From positions 1-8,996 of the forward strand of contig CAZFIM010000090.1 in the NCBI GenBank assembly GCA_964519615.1: a stretch of 8,996 bases of DNA. Reading direction: 5' to 3'. Both the position numbers and the translations under genes were made by a program. The stretch's first letter is position 1. Each line of letters opens with the position of its first letter. Positions 1 through 7,100 of this stretch are shown here, one piece after another. The DNA comes from CAZFIM01 sp964519615. Lineage in GTDB: Bacteria; Chloroflexota; Dehalococcoidia; GIF9; UBA5629. Below the pieces are notes generated by a model. The model was given only the letters and a program-made list of their open reading frames with translations, made no database searches and was not told the DNA's origin.

Positions 1-12
1 TTATCTTCATAA

Positions 13-31
13 TGACACTATTGTAGTGTCA
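13..31. promoter_or_regulatory. 19-bp operator-like palindrome
   Basis: TGACACTA and TAGTGTCA form perfect 8-bp arms around a 3-bp centre (TTG). Arms and spacing of this kind suit a dimeric helix-turn-helix repressor, and the loop is too short for a good RNA hairpin. No gene in the window lies directly beside it, so its target is probably to the left. No specific regulator family can be assigned. Confidence 0.35.
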
Positions 32-165
32 CTAATCTATCTGAACTAGTACATTGTATGTATGTGATCTTTCCAAAAGGCTGAAAAGAATCAGGGTGTA
101 CCCGCCCCGGCTCTGCAAATATAGCTTATATACGCACACCAGACGTTCTTCATGAAATAAACAAT

Positions 166-199
166 GGTTCTCCATAGTCTCTCCACATTCGCGTTATAT
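166..199 (+). repeat. direct repeat, copy 1
   Basis: This copy matches 427-460 in the same register, offset by 261 bp. The first 23 positions (166-188) agree at 21, then a short diverged stretch leads to a shared TATAT. The shared core contains TCCATA and TCTCTCCACAT. It may be a duplicated promoter or regulator-binding region. Confidence 0.4.
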
Positions 200-325
200 C
201 ATGAAGCAGAGAAGGGTTGTCAGGATACCAGAGAGACAGGCAATTTACGATAGCGCCTGATGAGAAATAACAAGGCAACCGAAGATGTGTATTCTTTTCC
301 TTCTCGACTGTTAACCTCCTTTTGG

Positions 326-363
326 AAGCACATCCGGCTCTTTGGGGGATGAGCCGGATGCTT
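326..363 (+). terminator. rho-independent terminator-like hairpin (repeat family copy 1)
   Basis: CATCCGGCTC (331-340) pairs perfectly with GAGCCGGATG (351-360) around a 10-nt loop. The outer AAG/CTT can pair with a two-base bulge. The right arm runs into CTTCTTTTTA, a good U-tract for rightward transcription, and the minus strand has no T-run. The arms share GCATCCGG / CCGGATGC with hairpins at 953-990 and 2501-2540. Confidence 0.6.
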
Positions 364-426
364 CTTTTTACCTCTGTTTTTCATCTGCAGAGAGAAAACC
401 GCATCCATCTCCATAAAATCATCAGC

Positions 427-460
427 GGTTATCCATATTCTCTCCACATCCCATGTATAT
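427..460 (+). repeat. direct repeat, copy 2
   Basis: This is the partner of 166-199. It lies about 60-95 bp upstream of the gene at 521 and is followed by TATGAT (458-463), a fair -10 element. That position makes a promoter or operator role for the repeat plausible, but no good -35 hexamer is found at 17 bp spacing. Confidence 0.4.
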
Positions 461-520
461 GATAGAAGGTGGAGAAAGTAAAAAGCTAAAAAGCTACCGG
501 AATTTAAAGGCAGATTAAAA

Positions 521-844
521 ATGACAACGACTAAACACTTCAAACGAACCATACTGGTGCTAGCCATAGTAGGCGCGCTCAGTTTTATCATCTTCTACCT
601 GTACCAGAATATGAATACATTGGCCTGCTTTCAGCCGTCTACTTCCGAACCAGTGAGCGGGCAATCGATTCAGGATGCGGCTGCGGAGGACGCAGATATG
701 CCGGATACCAGCAGGCAATACAGCATAGAAAACCTGTTTTTAGAGTCCCGGTACGGGAAAGGGGGTGCATGCCAGCAGGGCAATTCCTATCTCGCCATAC
801 CTGTGCTTAAAATACGCATCCTCCTTCCGGACCGTGTCATATGA
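521..844 (+). CDS. small single-pass membrane protein of unknown function
   Basis: The predicted product has 107 residues. Residues 1-9 are polar and basic (TTTKHFKR), and residues about 10-28 form one strongly hydrophobic helix (ILVLAIVGALSFIIFYLY). The N-in/C-out pattern suggests an uncleaved signal anchor with an outside tail of roughly 75 residues. The tail is rich in Ser, Ala, Asp and Glu up to about residue 65. The ATG has only a weak AAAGG ribosome site. I recognise no family. The last 25 residues look less protein-like than the rest and start just after a GGGGG run (761-765). A different frame stays open from 744 to 908, so a frameshift or sequencing error near 761-765 is possible. 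It is co-directional with the next two genes but separated from them by a hairpin. Confidence 0.5.
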   Translation: MTTTKHFKRTILVLAIVGALSFIIFYLYQNMNTLACFQPSTSEPVSGQSIQDAAAEDADMPDTSRQYSIENLFLESRYGKGGACQQGNSYLAIPVLKIRILLPDRVI

Positions 845-952
845 AGTGTCGGATGTGAGGTTGACACATGTATATTTGCCAGAAAGTACAGAGAGAAGCT
901 ATTTCCTGTGAGATCACAAGACCTCGCATTTTCCTCAACACTTCCTCAGAAC

Positions 953-990
953 AGGGCATCCGTGCCGAAGGGGCGTCGGCCGGATGCCCT
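953..990. repeat. hairpin repeat (family copy 2) before the 115-aa gene
   Basis: AGGGCATCCG (953-962) pairs perfectly with CGGATGCCCT (981-990). Inside it, GCCGA (964-968) pairs with TCGGC (976-980), leaving one bulged T and a 7-nt loop, so the stem is 15 bp. No T-run follows on either strand, so it is not a standard intrinsic terminator. It ends only 5 nt before the ribosome binding site of the gene at 1011, where it could affect mRNA stability or translation. Confidence 0.55.
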
Positions 991-1010
991 CCGGAAAAGG
1001 AGATGAAAGC

Positions 1011-1358
1011 ATGCCAGTAAAGATTCAAAGCAAAGGAATAACACACATGGATATGATAAAAAGAAATATTCGCAAAACAGTAAATGAGCTGTATAACGCA
1101 CTTGAAGACCCGGATATAAAAGAGGCGGCGCTGGGAGCAAAGGTGCTGGATACCGCAGCAAAACTGGCCGCCTTTGCCTGCATAATGTCCATCCCGCACA
1201 AGCAGGACCGTCCGGCTGCTGCAGATGATACTCATCATATTTCACAAAAGACGTTAACGACAGATCTCCGGCCAGTATCATCCGGACAGGCAAAGCCTCA
1301 AAGCGAATATATACCTGACAGTCTGTACTCGCTATGGCAAAAAACTACATCCCCGTGA
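1011..1358 (+). CDS. hypothetical 115-aa cytoplasmic helical protein
   Basis: The start at 1011 is chosen because AAAAGGAGA (995-1003) sits 7 nt upstream. The in-frame ATG at 984 lies inside the hairpin right arm and has no such site. The product has no signal peptide or membrane helix. Residues about 12-55 look like amphipathic helix (IKRNIRKTVNELYNAL, then KEAALGAKVLDTAAKLAAF). The remainder is polar, with many Ser, Gln, Pro and His, and is probably disordered. I recognise no family and assign no function. The acidic lipoprotein gene starts 57 nt downstream on the same strand, so co-transcription is possible. The strong ribosome site supports a real gene. Confidence 0.6.
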   Translation: MPVKIQSKGITHMDMIKRNIRKTVNELYNALEDPDIKEAALGAKVLDTAAKLAAFACIMSIPHKQDRPAAADDTHHISQKTLTTDLRPVSSGQAKPQSEYIPDSLYSLWQKTTSP

Positions 1359-1415
1359 AATGTAGACTCAGTGTATTTGGTCCTTATGCCGTAAAAAAAT
1401 ATGAGGAGTACACAA

Positions 1416-2441
1416 ATGAAATACCCTAAACTTATGTTCGTTATTATCGCTATTGCAGTATTGCTGTTAGGTGCTGCAGGCTGCACTATCAGTAAAGAAC
1501 CGTCCTCTGGGCAACGGCCGGCAGCGCAGCAGTCACCCGCGGCCCAGCAAACACCGGCGGCAGTCCAACAGGCACCGGCTACATCGCAGCAGCCGCCCGC
1601 AACCCAACAACCCGCCAGGCAGCAGGCAGCTCAACAACCGCCTCCAGCTGATAATGATAATGAGGATGATGAGGACGATGGAGAGGTAGGTGCTGAAATC
1701 ACTTCCGTCTCAGGTCTCAGTATTGAGGAAGGTGAAATATTCTTCACAGGAACCATCGTGATAAAGGTCTCCAATGATACCGATGATGATGTTGAGGATA
1801 TAGATCTCAATTTGGAAATAGAAGCAGACGATGATATTCCGGACATATCCTATGTAACCCTGACAGCGGATGATACCATCTGGAACTTTAAGGGACAGGA
1901 CGATGAAGTACTGGAGTTCTCCTGTCCGGCGGGAATCGATGTGGATGAGGGTGAGTACGAAAAACTGACATTAACACTTTATGTCTACTTCGAGGAAGAG
2001 GTAGACGAGGACGTCACCTTTGATGCATCATTAGCATTTGACGATGATGACGACGATGATAATGCGGATGAGGTAACCGCCGATATAATCTCCACGTCCG
2101 GCTTGAGCCTCTACGAAGGTGAAAGCTACTTTTCCGGAACAATCAGACTGGTAATTTACAACTACACCGATAGTGACGTAGATGATGTTGAAATTACGCT
2201 TGCGATTGAAGCAGACGATGATATTCCCGCAGTGAGCTCCGCTGCTCTTACCGGCAGCGATATCGCCTGGACGTTCGATGATCAGGATGATGAGGTGCTG
2301 GAGTTCTCATGTTCCTCCGGGCTCGATATAGACGAGGATGAGTATGAGCAGATGACGCTTTCGCTCTACGTTTACTTTGATGAAACAGCCGCAGAAGGAG
2401 TTACTTTCACGCCTTCCATTGAGATTACGGATTATGACTAA
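1416..2441 (+). CDS. acidic lipoprotein with two tandem ~129-residue domains
   Basis: The start at 1416 follows GAGGAG (1403-1408) by 7 nt; the in-frame ATG at 1401 overlaps that site and is less likely. The product has 341 residues. A signal peptide (MKYPK, then a hydrophobic core) ends in GAAGC, so Cys23 is the probable lipidated residue and the protein should sit on the outer face of the membrane. A Gln/Ala/Pro-rich linker with degenerate PAAQQ units spans about residues 30-78, followed by an acidic patch (about 79-91). Two homologous domains follow, 93-221 and 222-341. Both carry EADDDIP, a QDDEVLEFSC segment with one Cys, and a YVYF strand near the end. A run of seven Asp lies at their junction. 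Alternating strands suggest a beta-sandwich fold. The density of Asp and Glu suggests divalent cation binding, which is inference. No named family is recognised. A bidirectional terminator follows. Confidence 0.85.
   Translation: MKYPKLMFVIIAIAVLLLGAAGCTISKEPSSGQRPAAQQSPAAQQTPAAVQQAPATSQQPPATQQPARQQAAQQPPPADNDNEDDEDDGEVGAEITSVSGLSIEEGEIFFTGTIVIKVSNDTDDDVEDIDLNLEIEADDDIPDISYVTLTADDTIWNFKGQDDEVLEFSCPAGIDVDEGEYEKLTLTLYVYFEEEVDEDVTFDASLAFDDDDDDDNADEVTADIISTSGLSLYEGESYFSGTIRLVIYNYTDSDVDDVEITLAIEADDDIPAVSSAALTGSDIAWTFDDQDDEVLEFSCSSGLDIDEDEYEQMTLSLYVYFDETAAEGVTFTPSIEITDYD
1692..2438 (+). repeat. intragenic tandem duplication, period 387 bp
   Basis: Two units, 1692-2078 and 2079-2438, encode the two homologous domains of the lipoprotein. 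They are in exact 387-bp register: the 20-bp stretch at 1821-1840 recurs identically 387 bp later at 2208-2227. The rest of the DNA has diverged, including many substitutions that change residues, so the duplication is old but was kept. Confidence 0.8.
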
Positions 2442-2500
2442 CTAAAGTAATAGTTTTTTACAGTCTTGCTGAAAAAAGGTAGTGAGAACTACTTATAAAA

Positions 2501-2540
2501 GAAGGCATCCGGTCTCTTTCCTCCTCGGCCGGATGCCTTC
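2501..2540. terminator. bidirectional terminator between convergent genes (repeat family copy 3)
   Basis: GAAGGCATCCGG (2501-2512) pairs perfectly over 12 bp with CCGGATGCCTTC (2529-2540) around a 16-nt loop. Rightward transcripts meet TTGATTT. Leftward transcripts meet CTTCTTTTAT after the stem. It lies between the lipoprotein gene (ending 2441) and the leftward exchanger gene (ending 2575), where a shared terminator is expected. The arms match hairpins at 326-363 and 953-990. Confidence 0.75.
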
Positions 2541-2574
2541 TTGATTTAAGAGGCCGTTAACACCTTTAAGCGAA

Positions 2575-3544
2575 TCATCTGAATATAAGCAGGTACACGA
2601 TGTACGCGGCATAGAGAATAAGAAAGAGTGCGCCTTCCCACCGTTCCAGAAGCCGGTGACTTCTTCCTGTAAACATGGCAATAAAGAGCAGCAGCGTGGC
2701 ACCTACAGTCACGGCGATATCCACATTGCCGGCAGAAGTGAATGGCAGCGGGCCGATAACAGCGCTCACGCCGAGTATAAAAAAGACATTGAAGATATTC
2801 GAGCCCACAATATTTCCCACCGCTATATCCGCATTATTCCTGAAAGCTGCCACAGCAGAGGTTGCCAGCTCAGGCAGCGATGTCCCTACCGCGACAATAG
2901 TAAGACCTATCACACGCTCGCTCAGTCCCATGACGCCGGCGATGAATACAGCCCCGCCAACAACCCACTGAGCGCCAAAGTAGAGGCAGAACAGTCCGGC
3001 GATAATAGAGATAACAGGGCGCAGAAAACCTCCCCCGTGTAGAGTGCCCACAGCTATTTTTTCACACCCGTTTTTCAGTGTGGAGAAAATATAGTAGAGG
3101 AAAATGGAGAAAAAGCACAGAAGCACAAGCCCGTCCACTCTGGTTAAGACCGCAAGTCCGCTGCGGTCGATCAATGTATCATTTGCCAGAAGGGCAAGTA
3201 CAAGCGCAGCCATTAAGCTGAGCGGTATTTCTTTCCATACGGTACTGGTTTTCACCACCAGCGGCTGGATTACAGCGGAAAGACCAAGTATAAGGAGTAT
3301 ATTGGCGATATTACTGCCTAAAATGTTGCNNNNNNNNNNCGATGGCAATATCATTAGCACCATGCATACTGGCGTAGATATTGACCACCAGCTCAGGTGT
3401 AGATGTACCGAAAGCGACAATGGTGAGCCCGATAACCAGGTCGGGAACTTTCAATTTTCTTGCCAGTGTGGAAGCTCCCTCCACCAGCAGGTAGGCGCCC
3501 CCTATCAGAAAAACAAAGCCGAGTACCAGCAGAAAATAGAGCAT
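2575..3544 (-). CDS. calcium/cation antiporter, CaxA/YrbG-type (CaCA family)
   Basis: This is a multi-pass inner-membrane antiporter expected to exchange Na+ or K+/H+ for Ca2+. Both inverted alpha-repeats of the family are visible. Alpha-1 has IGLTIVAFGTSTPELVVN, then GNILGSNIANILLILG. Alpha-2 has IGLTIVAVGTSLPELATS, then GNIVGSNIFNVFFILG, at about residues 205-258. Each repeat holds the ion-binding Glu in its GTSxPE motif. A short hydrophilic loop lies near the middle (STLKNGCEKIAVG). The sequence is split by 10 N at 3330-3339, and as written the two halves are in different frames. Joining the flanks directly restores AIGNILGSN and gives 319 residues, the usual family length, so I annotate one intact gene. 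The start at 3544 gives the typical LLxGF...GGxYLLVEGA beginning; its ribosome site (AGGTAAGAG) is weak. The gene ends against the shared terminator at 2501-2540. Confidence 0.93.
3330..3339. other. assembly gap (10 N), probably zero true length
   Basis: The gap interrupts the exchanger at its first GNxxGSN motif. Read leftward, the flanks are ...ATCG before the gap and GCAAC... after it. Joined with nothing between, they give ATC-GGC-AAC (Ile-Gly-Asn), exactly the family motif, and bring both halves into one frame. The Ns are best read as a placeholder. Confidence 0.8.
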
Positions 3545-3555
3545 ACTCTTACCTG

Positions 3556-3561
3556 ATTATA
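3556..3561 (-). promoter_or_regulatory. candidate -10 element for the exchanger gene
   Basis: On the minus strand this is a perfect TATAAT, 11 bp upstream of the exchanger ATG. The predicted transcript would have a leader of only a few bases. No convincing -35 hexamer is seen at 16-18 bp, so this is a tentative call. Confidence 0.3.
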
Positions 3562-3826
3562 GTGCTATTACATATTCTATCCTAAAATGAGAATTCATTA
3601 CCAAGGTCAGCCAAATGTTATACACACCTTTGTTATACGTTAATGGCTTTTTCTAATCTCAACGGCTGTGATATAAACCGATATAATAAACTTACATACA
3701 TTCAATAGAATATCATAACAATGCAAACAGAGCATATTTACAAAGGGTACACAGGATTAACCATGCAAAAATATAAGCAACCCCTGACTAACTCTATATA
3801 GTACTTAAGAGTATAGACGAAGCGAA

Positions 3827-3858
3827 AGCTGCAGTAATATTGAATTTTCACTGCAGCT
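3827..3858. repeat. inverted repeat, 9-bp arms
   Basis: AGCTGCAGT (3827-3835) and ACTGCAGCT (3850-3858) pair perfectly around a 14-nt AT-rich loop. No U-tract follows on either strand, so a terminator is unlikely. It could be a regulator site or a hairpin in a leader RNA. Confidence 0.4.
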
Positions 3859-3959
3859 AACAATAGGTTTGTCCAAGGTAGCCCACATCGAGTATTGATA
3901 GTTTATTATTTTAGATTAACATGTTTTGAAAAGAATCCATTACAGAAAAGAAGCGCATA

Positions 3960-3973
3960 ACCGCTTAAGCGGT
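3960..3973. promoter_or_regulatory. 14-bp perfect palindrome
   Basis: ACCGCTTAAGCGGT has no spacer and is perfectly symmetrical, so as RNA it could form only a short stem. It reads better as a DNA-binding site for a dimeric protein. It lies about 160 bp upstream of the DUF11 gene. Confidence 0.35.
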
Positions 3974-4038
3974 CAATCAGTTAAAGAAATGAATGAGGCA
4001 GACACAGAACTTGTGGATAGCGAGACATTACTTACTAT

Positions 4039-4077
4039 AAGATATTCTTTATCAGCAATGCTGATAAAGAATATCTT
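4039..4077. repeat. 19-bp perfect inverted repeat
   Basis: AAGATATTCTTTATCAGCA (4039-4057) is the exact complement of 4059-4077, with one base between the arms. As RNA it gives an 18-bp stem and 3-nt loop. Neither side has the T-run of an intrinsic terminator. It ends 18 bp before the candidate -35 of the DUF11 gene. It could be an operator, a processed leader hairpin, a recombination site or a remnant of a mobile element end; the sequence does not decide. Confidence 0.6.
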
Positions 4078-4095
4078 TAATGATAAATGATGTTA

Positions 4096-4124
4096 TTGAC
4101 AATTAACATAAATCACTGTACTTT
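4096..4124 (+). promoter_or_regulatory. candidate sigma-70 promoter for the DUF11 gene
   Basis: A perfect TTGACA (4096-4101) is followed after 17 bp by TACTTT (4119-4124), a weak -10 matching 3 of 6. Transcription would start at about 4131, leaving only about 5 nt before the ATG at 4136. No ribosome site precedes that ATG, which agrees with a leaderless message. Confidence 0.35.
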
Positions 4125-4135
4125 AAGATTACATT

Positions 4136-7100
4136 ATGTCTACATATGTGACTGGGAGGTCTGCAATAAAAAGGACTGCTTCGCATATTTGTACATTTTT
4201 GATCCTGATCAGTATGCAATATGGAGTCTGGTTTTTATTCCCGTCCAGTCTACAGGCTGCTCTGACCGATACGCCTGTAGACTGGAGCAATTTTTCTTTC
4301 GTGCCCTATCTAAGCGGCGGTCAGCCTATATATGATTATGAAGGCCCAAAGGACCCTACAAACGGCGGAACAGCAGTACAACCAGATGAAATTGACTATT
4401 CTTCCTGCTCTTCCAACGGCTATTTTCCCGGAAACCAGCCCAGCGTGCAAATCGCTTACTATGATGCGGACTCAGACTATTCGACCGTCAATGACGCCCA
4501 TGTGGCTTTCCGATTGCGACTCAACGGAAACCCCGTGGAGGGCGGACAGCAAAAAGGATACCGTTCCGGCAACTGGTACGTTTTAATCGATATCGATAAC
4601 GACGACTACAAGGAATTCGCCATAGACCTTGACGGCGCGGTGTACTCTCAGAATCCCGATAGGTTATATCTTCTCTATAACAACAATAATTCTAATATAC
4701 TCAATGCACGGACTGACGCACAGCGGCAGGCATCGGACGTGCTGGGCGGTGACGAGATAGGCATATGGTACGCATCGGGGCCTGGTGCCGGCGGCATTGA
4801 GCAAGTAAACAATCATACCAGAGTATCTCCAGCTGCGGGCGCGTGCTCTGGCGGAACCGAATACTGGCTCGATATTCAACTTCCTATGGCTGCCTTTAAT
4901 GTAGGTGGCAATCAGTTGCTTGCCCCTTCCATACCCGCAAAGTTCTTTTTCAGCAGTTCGGCGTCCGTAACGGATCCGTTGCAGAAGGACTGGTGCAGCA
5001 CTGCCTTTGGTGATAAATGGTCTCCGCATGTCATCGCAACGAAGAGGGCCTCGCTTTTTAACGATGTGGACAGCGACAGCATGCCCGGTCCAGGCGATAC
5101 TCTGCTCTATACAATCGATATTACCAATAACGGACTTTTTAACTCTGACAACGTCACCTATCACGATGTAATTACCGACTCAAACCTCATTCTCAGCGAC
5201 AACGTGACCACCACTCAGGGCAGTATCGTAAAAGGAAATAATCCGGCAGATACCGAGGTCGAAGTAGGATTAGGTCAACTGAATTCAGGTAGTGCGGCAA
5301 CAGTTACATTCCGCGCAAAAATCGTAGATCCCCTTCCCGCGGGTGTTACGTACGTGGAAAATCAGGGGTTGATAAGCTGTTGCTCTTCCCAGACTCCCAC
5401 TGACGATCCTGATACAGCCCAGCCTGGAGATCCTACCAGAACCACAGTAACAGCGAGCCCAGCAATTCATGCCTGTAAGTGCTTTGATCTGGTCAACGAT
5501 CCTGATTTAAATGGCATACCCAGCCCGGGTGATAAATTGCGATATAGAGTAATCATTCAGAATAATGGCAACCAGGACGCTTCCGGGAGCGTTTTTCACG
5601 ACGTCCCACCTTTATATACGCATCTTGTTGTCGGTAGCACTACCACCACCAGTGGAACGATAGTAAAAGGTAATAATGCAAGCGATACGTATGTAGAAAT
5701 CAACATAGGTTCCATCCCCGGCAATCACAGCACCGTTACCATTACCTTTGATATAACCATCGACAGCCCGCTTCCTGATGGAATTACAACACTCTGTAAC
5801 CAAGGGTTGATTTCAGGGACAAACTTCGCAAGCGAACCTACCGATAATCCTTTTACTGAAGAGATTGATGATCGTACTTGCACAGCAATCACCGCACAAC
5901 CGATGATGGAAGTGTACAAACACCAGCTCCTCACAGATGAGCATTCACCCGCAGACGGACAAGCAAGTCCCGGTGATACCATAACTTATACTGTCTTTAT
6001 TAAAAATCTCGGCAACCAGAATGCCACAGGAGTTACTTTCACAGACACACCCGACACCAATACCACGCTGATAACGGGAAGCGTGAACGTATCACAAGGA
6101 ATAGTGCTGTCAGGCAACGGGTCAGGTGATGCCTCTGTGATAGTAAATGTCGGTACAATTCCTGCAAACCCACATGCTGAAATTACCATCAGCTTCAAGG
6201 TCACCATCAATGACCCGCTTATACCTCCCGGTACGAGCGTAATTTCAAACCAGGGTATTGTCAGCGGGAGTAATTTCCCTGATGAGCCGACAGATGATCC
6301 GGAGACGATTACCGATGACGATCCTACGGAGATTTATATAGTGACCCCGGAGAATCCCACCGGGACGCCTGATCTCCATATCACCAAGACCGATATTATC
6401 GAAAACGATCCAGACGGTAATCAGGCGGCCAGCGCTGGTGATGTGTTGACATACAATATCACAGTGCTTAACAACGGCAATGCTCCAGCTGCCAATATCT
6501 CATTAAACGACGTACCTGATCCCAACACCAGCCTTCTTACCGGGAGCGTTAGTACAGATCAGGGCAACATTATCTCAGGAAACAATCCGCAAGACAGTAC
6601 TGTGCAGGTAGATATCGGCGTCATCGGCCCTAAACAGAAAGTCGCGATAAGTTTCTCGGTAATTATCGGCACCGGCAGCTTTACACAGGTGAAGAATCAA
6701 GGCGTTGTCACCGGTGATAGTATCAATACTACCCTCTCCGACGACTCCGACACACCAGCACCGCATGACGAGACTATTACGCCCATCTCTATTTTCCAAC
6801 AACCGTCAGCAGACGTCACCGCTCCGTCCGATTCATCCGGGGCTTCATCCTCCGCACCCGTGATAAATGCAGCCAATTGCACACGGCCGGAATTATGTGT
6901 AACCTATTTGCGGGCTCAACCTGCAAAAGTCTCTGCAAATCAACCGGTTATTGTTATGGGCAATGTGTGCAACAGAGGAGATGCTGAGTGCGATTACACA
7001 GCCACCCTCAAGATAAACGGTGAGATTGATCAGGAAAAAAAAGGAAACCTTCCAGCAAATAAGGCTGTCCCTATTCAATTTGAAATCCGTCGCTGGGAAC

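Larger units (their letters stand above)
1..520. other. non-coding region upstream of the first gene
   Basis: I see no convincing gene here on either strand. The stretch holds an operator-like palindrome at 13-31, two diverged copies of a roughly 34-bp sequence (166-199 and 427-460) and a terminator-like hairpin at 326-363. An open frame exists on the minus strand over 220-591, but it runs antisense through the hairpin and the next gene and resembles no family. If a gene ends to the left of the window, the hairpin could terminate its transcript. Confidence 0.5.
3545..4135. other. palindrome-rich, AT-rich divergent intergenic region
   Basis: This 591-bp region separates the leftward exchanger from the rightward DUF11 gene. 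It holds an 8-bp direct repeat TGTTATAC (3616-3623 and 3631-3638), a rightward TATAAT (3682-3687) without a clear -35, three unrelated palindromes (3827-3858, 3960-3973, 4039-4077) and a promoter-like TTGACA at 4096. A 55-codon frame with a TTG start (3926-4090) is open but lacks a ribosome site. Two functions are possible: separate promoters with operators, or a long structured leader of the DUF11 gene. Confidence 0.5.

Noticed and set aside
315..323. Perfect ribosome-site-like AAAAGGAGG on the minus strand
   Set aside because: No ATG, GTG or TTG with a useful open frame follows at suitable distance, so it probably is chance.
166..460. CRISPR array or IS element ends
   Set aside because: There are only two diverged copies with a 261-bp interval, no regular spacers, no transposase and no target-site duplication.
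220..591. Minus-strand open frame of 123 codons
   Set aside because: It runs antisense across the terminator-like hairpin and the start of the rightward gene, has no good ribosome site, and its product resembles no family.
861..889. TTGACA at 861-866 as a promoter for the 115-aa gene
   Set aside because: No acceptable -10 element lies at 16-18 bp; the nearby TATATT is only 4 bp away.
837..1293. Two overlapping minus-strand open frames
   Set aside because: They are shadows of the rightward 115-aa gene, which has a strong ribosome site; their products are Cys- and Leu-rich in an unconvincing way.
2656..3556. Several rightward open frames inside the exchanger region
   Set aside because: They are antisense to a protein with clear family motifs and have low-complexity Ser/Thr/Ala content.
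4664..5164. Minus-strand 166-codon open frame
   Set aside because: It is antisense to the DUF11 protein, whose repeats and domain order are unambiguous; no ribosome site or family is seen.
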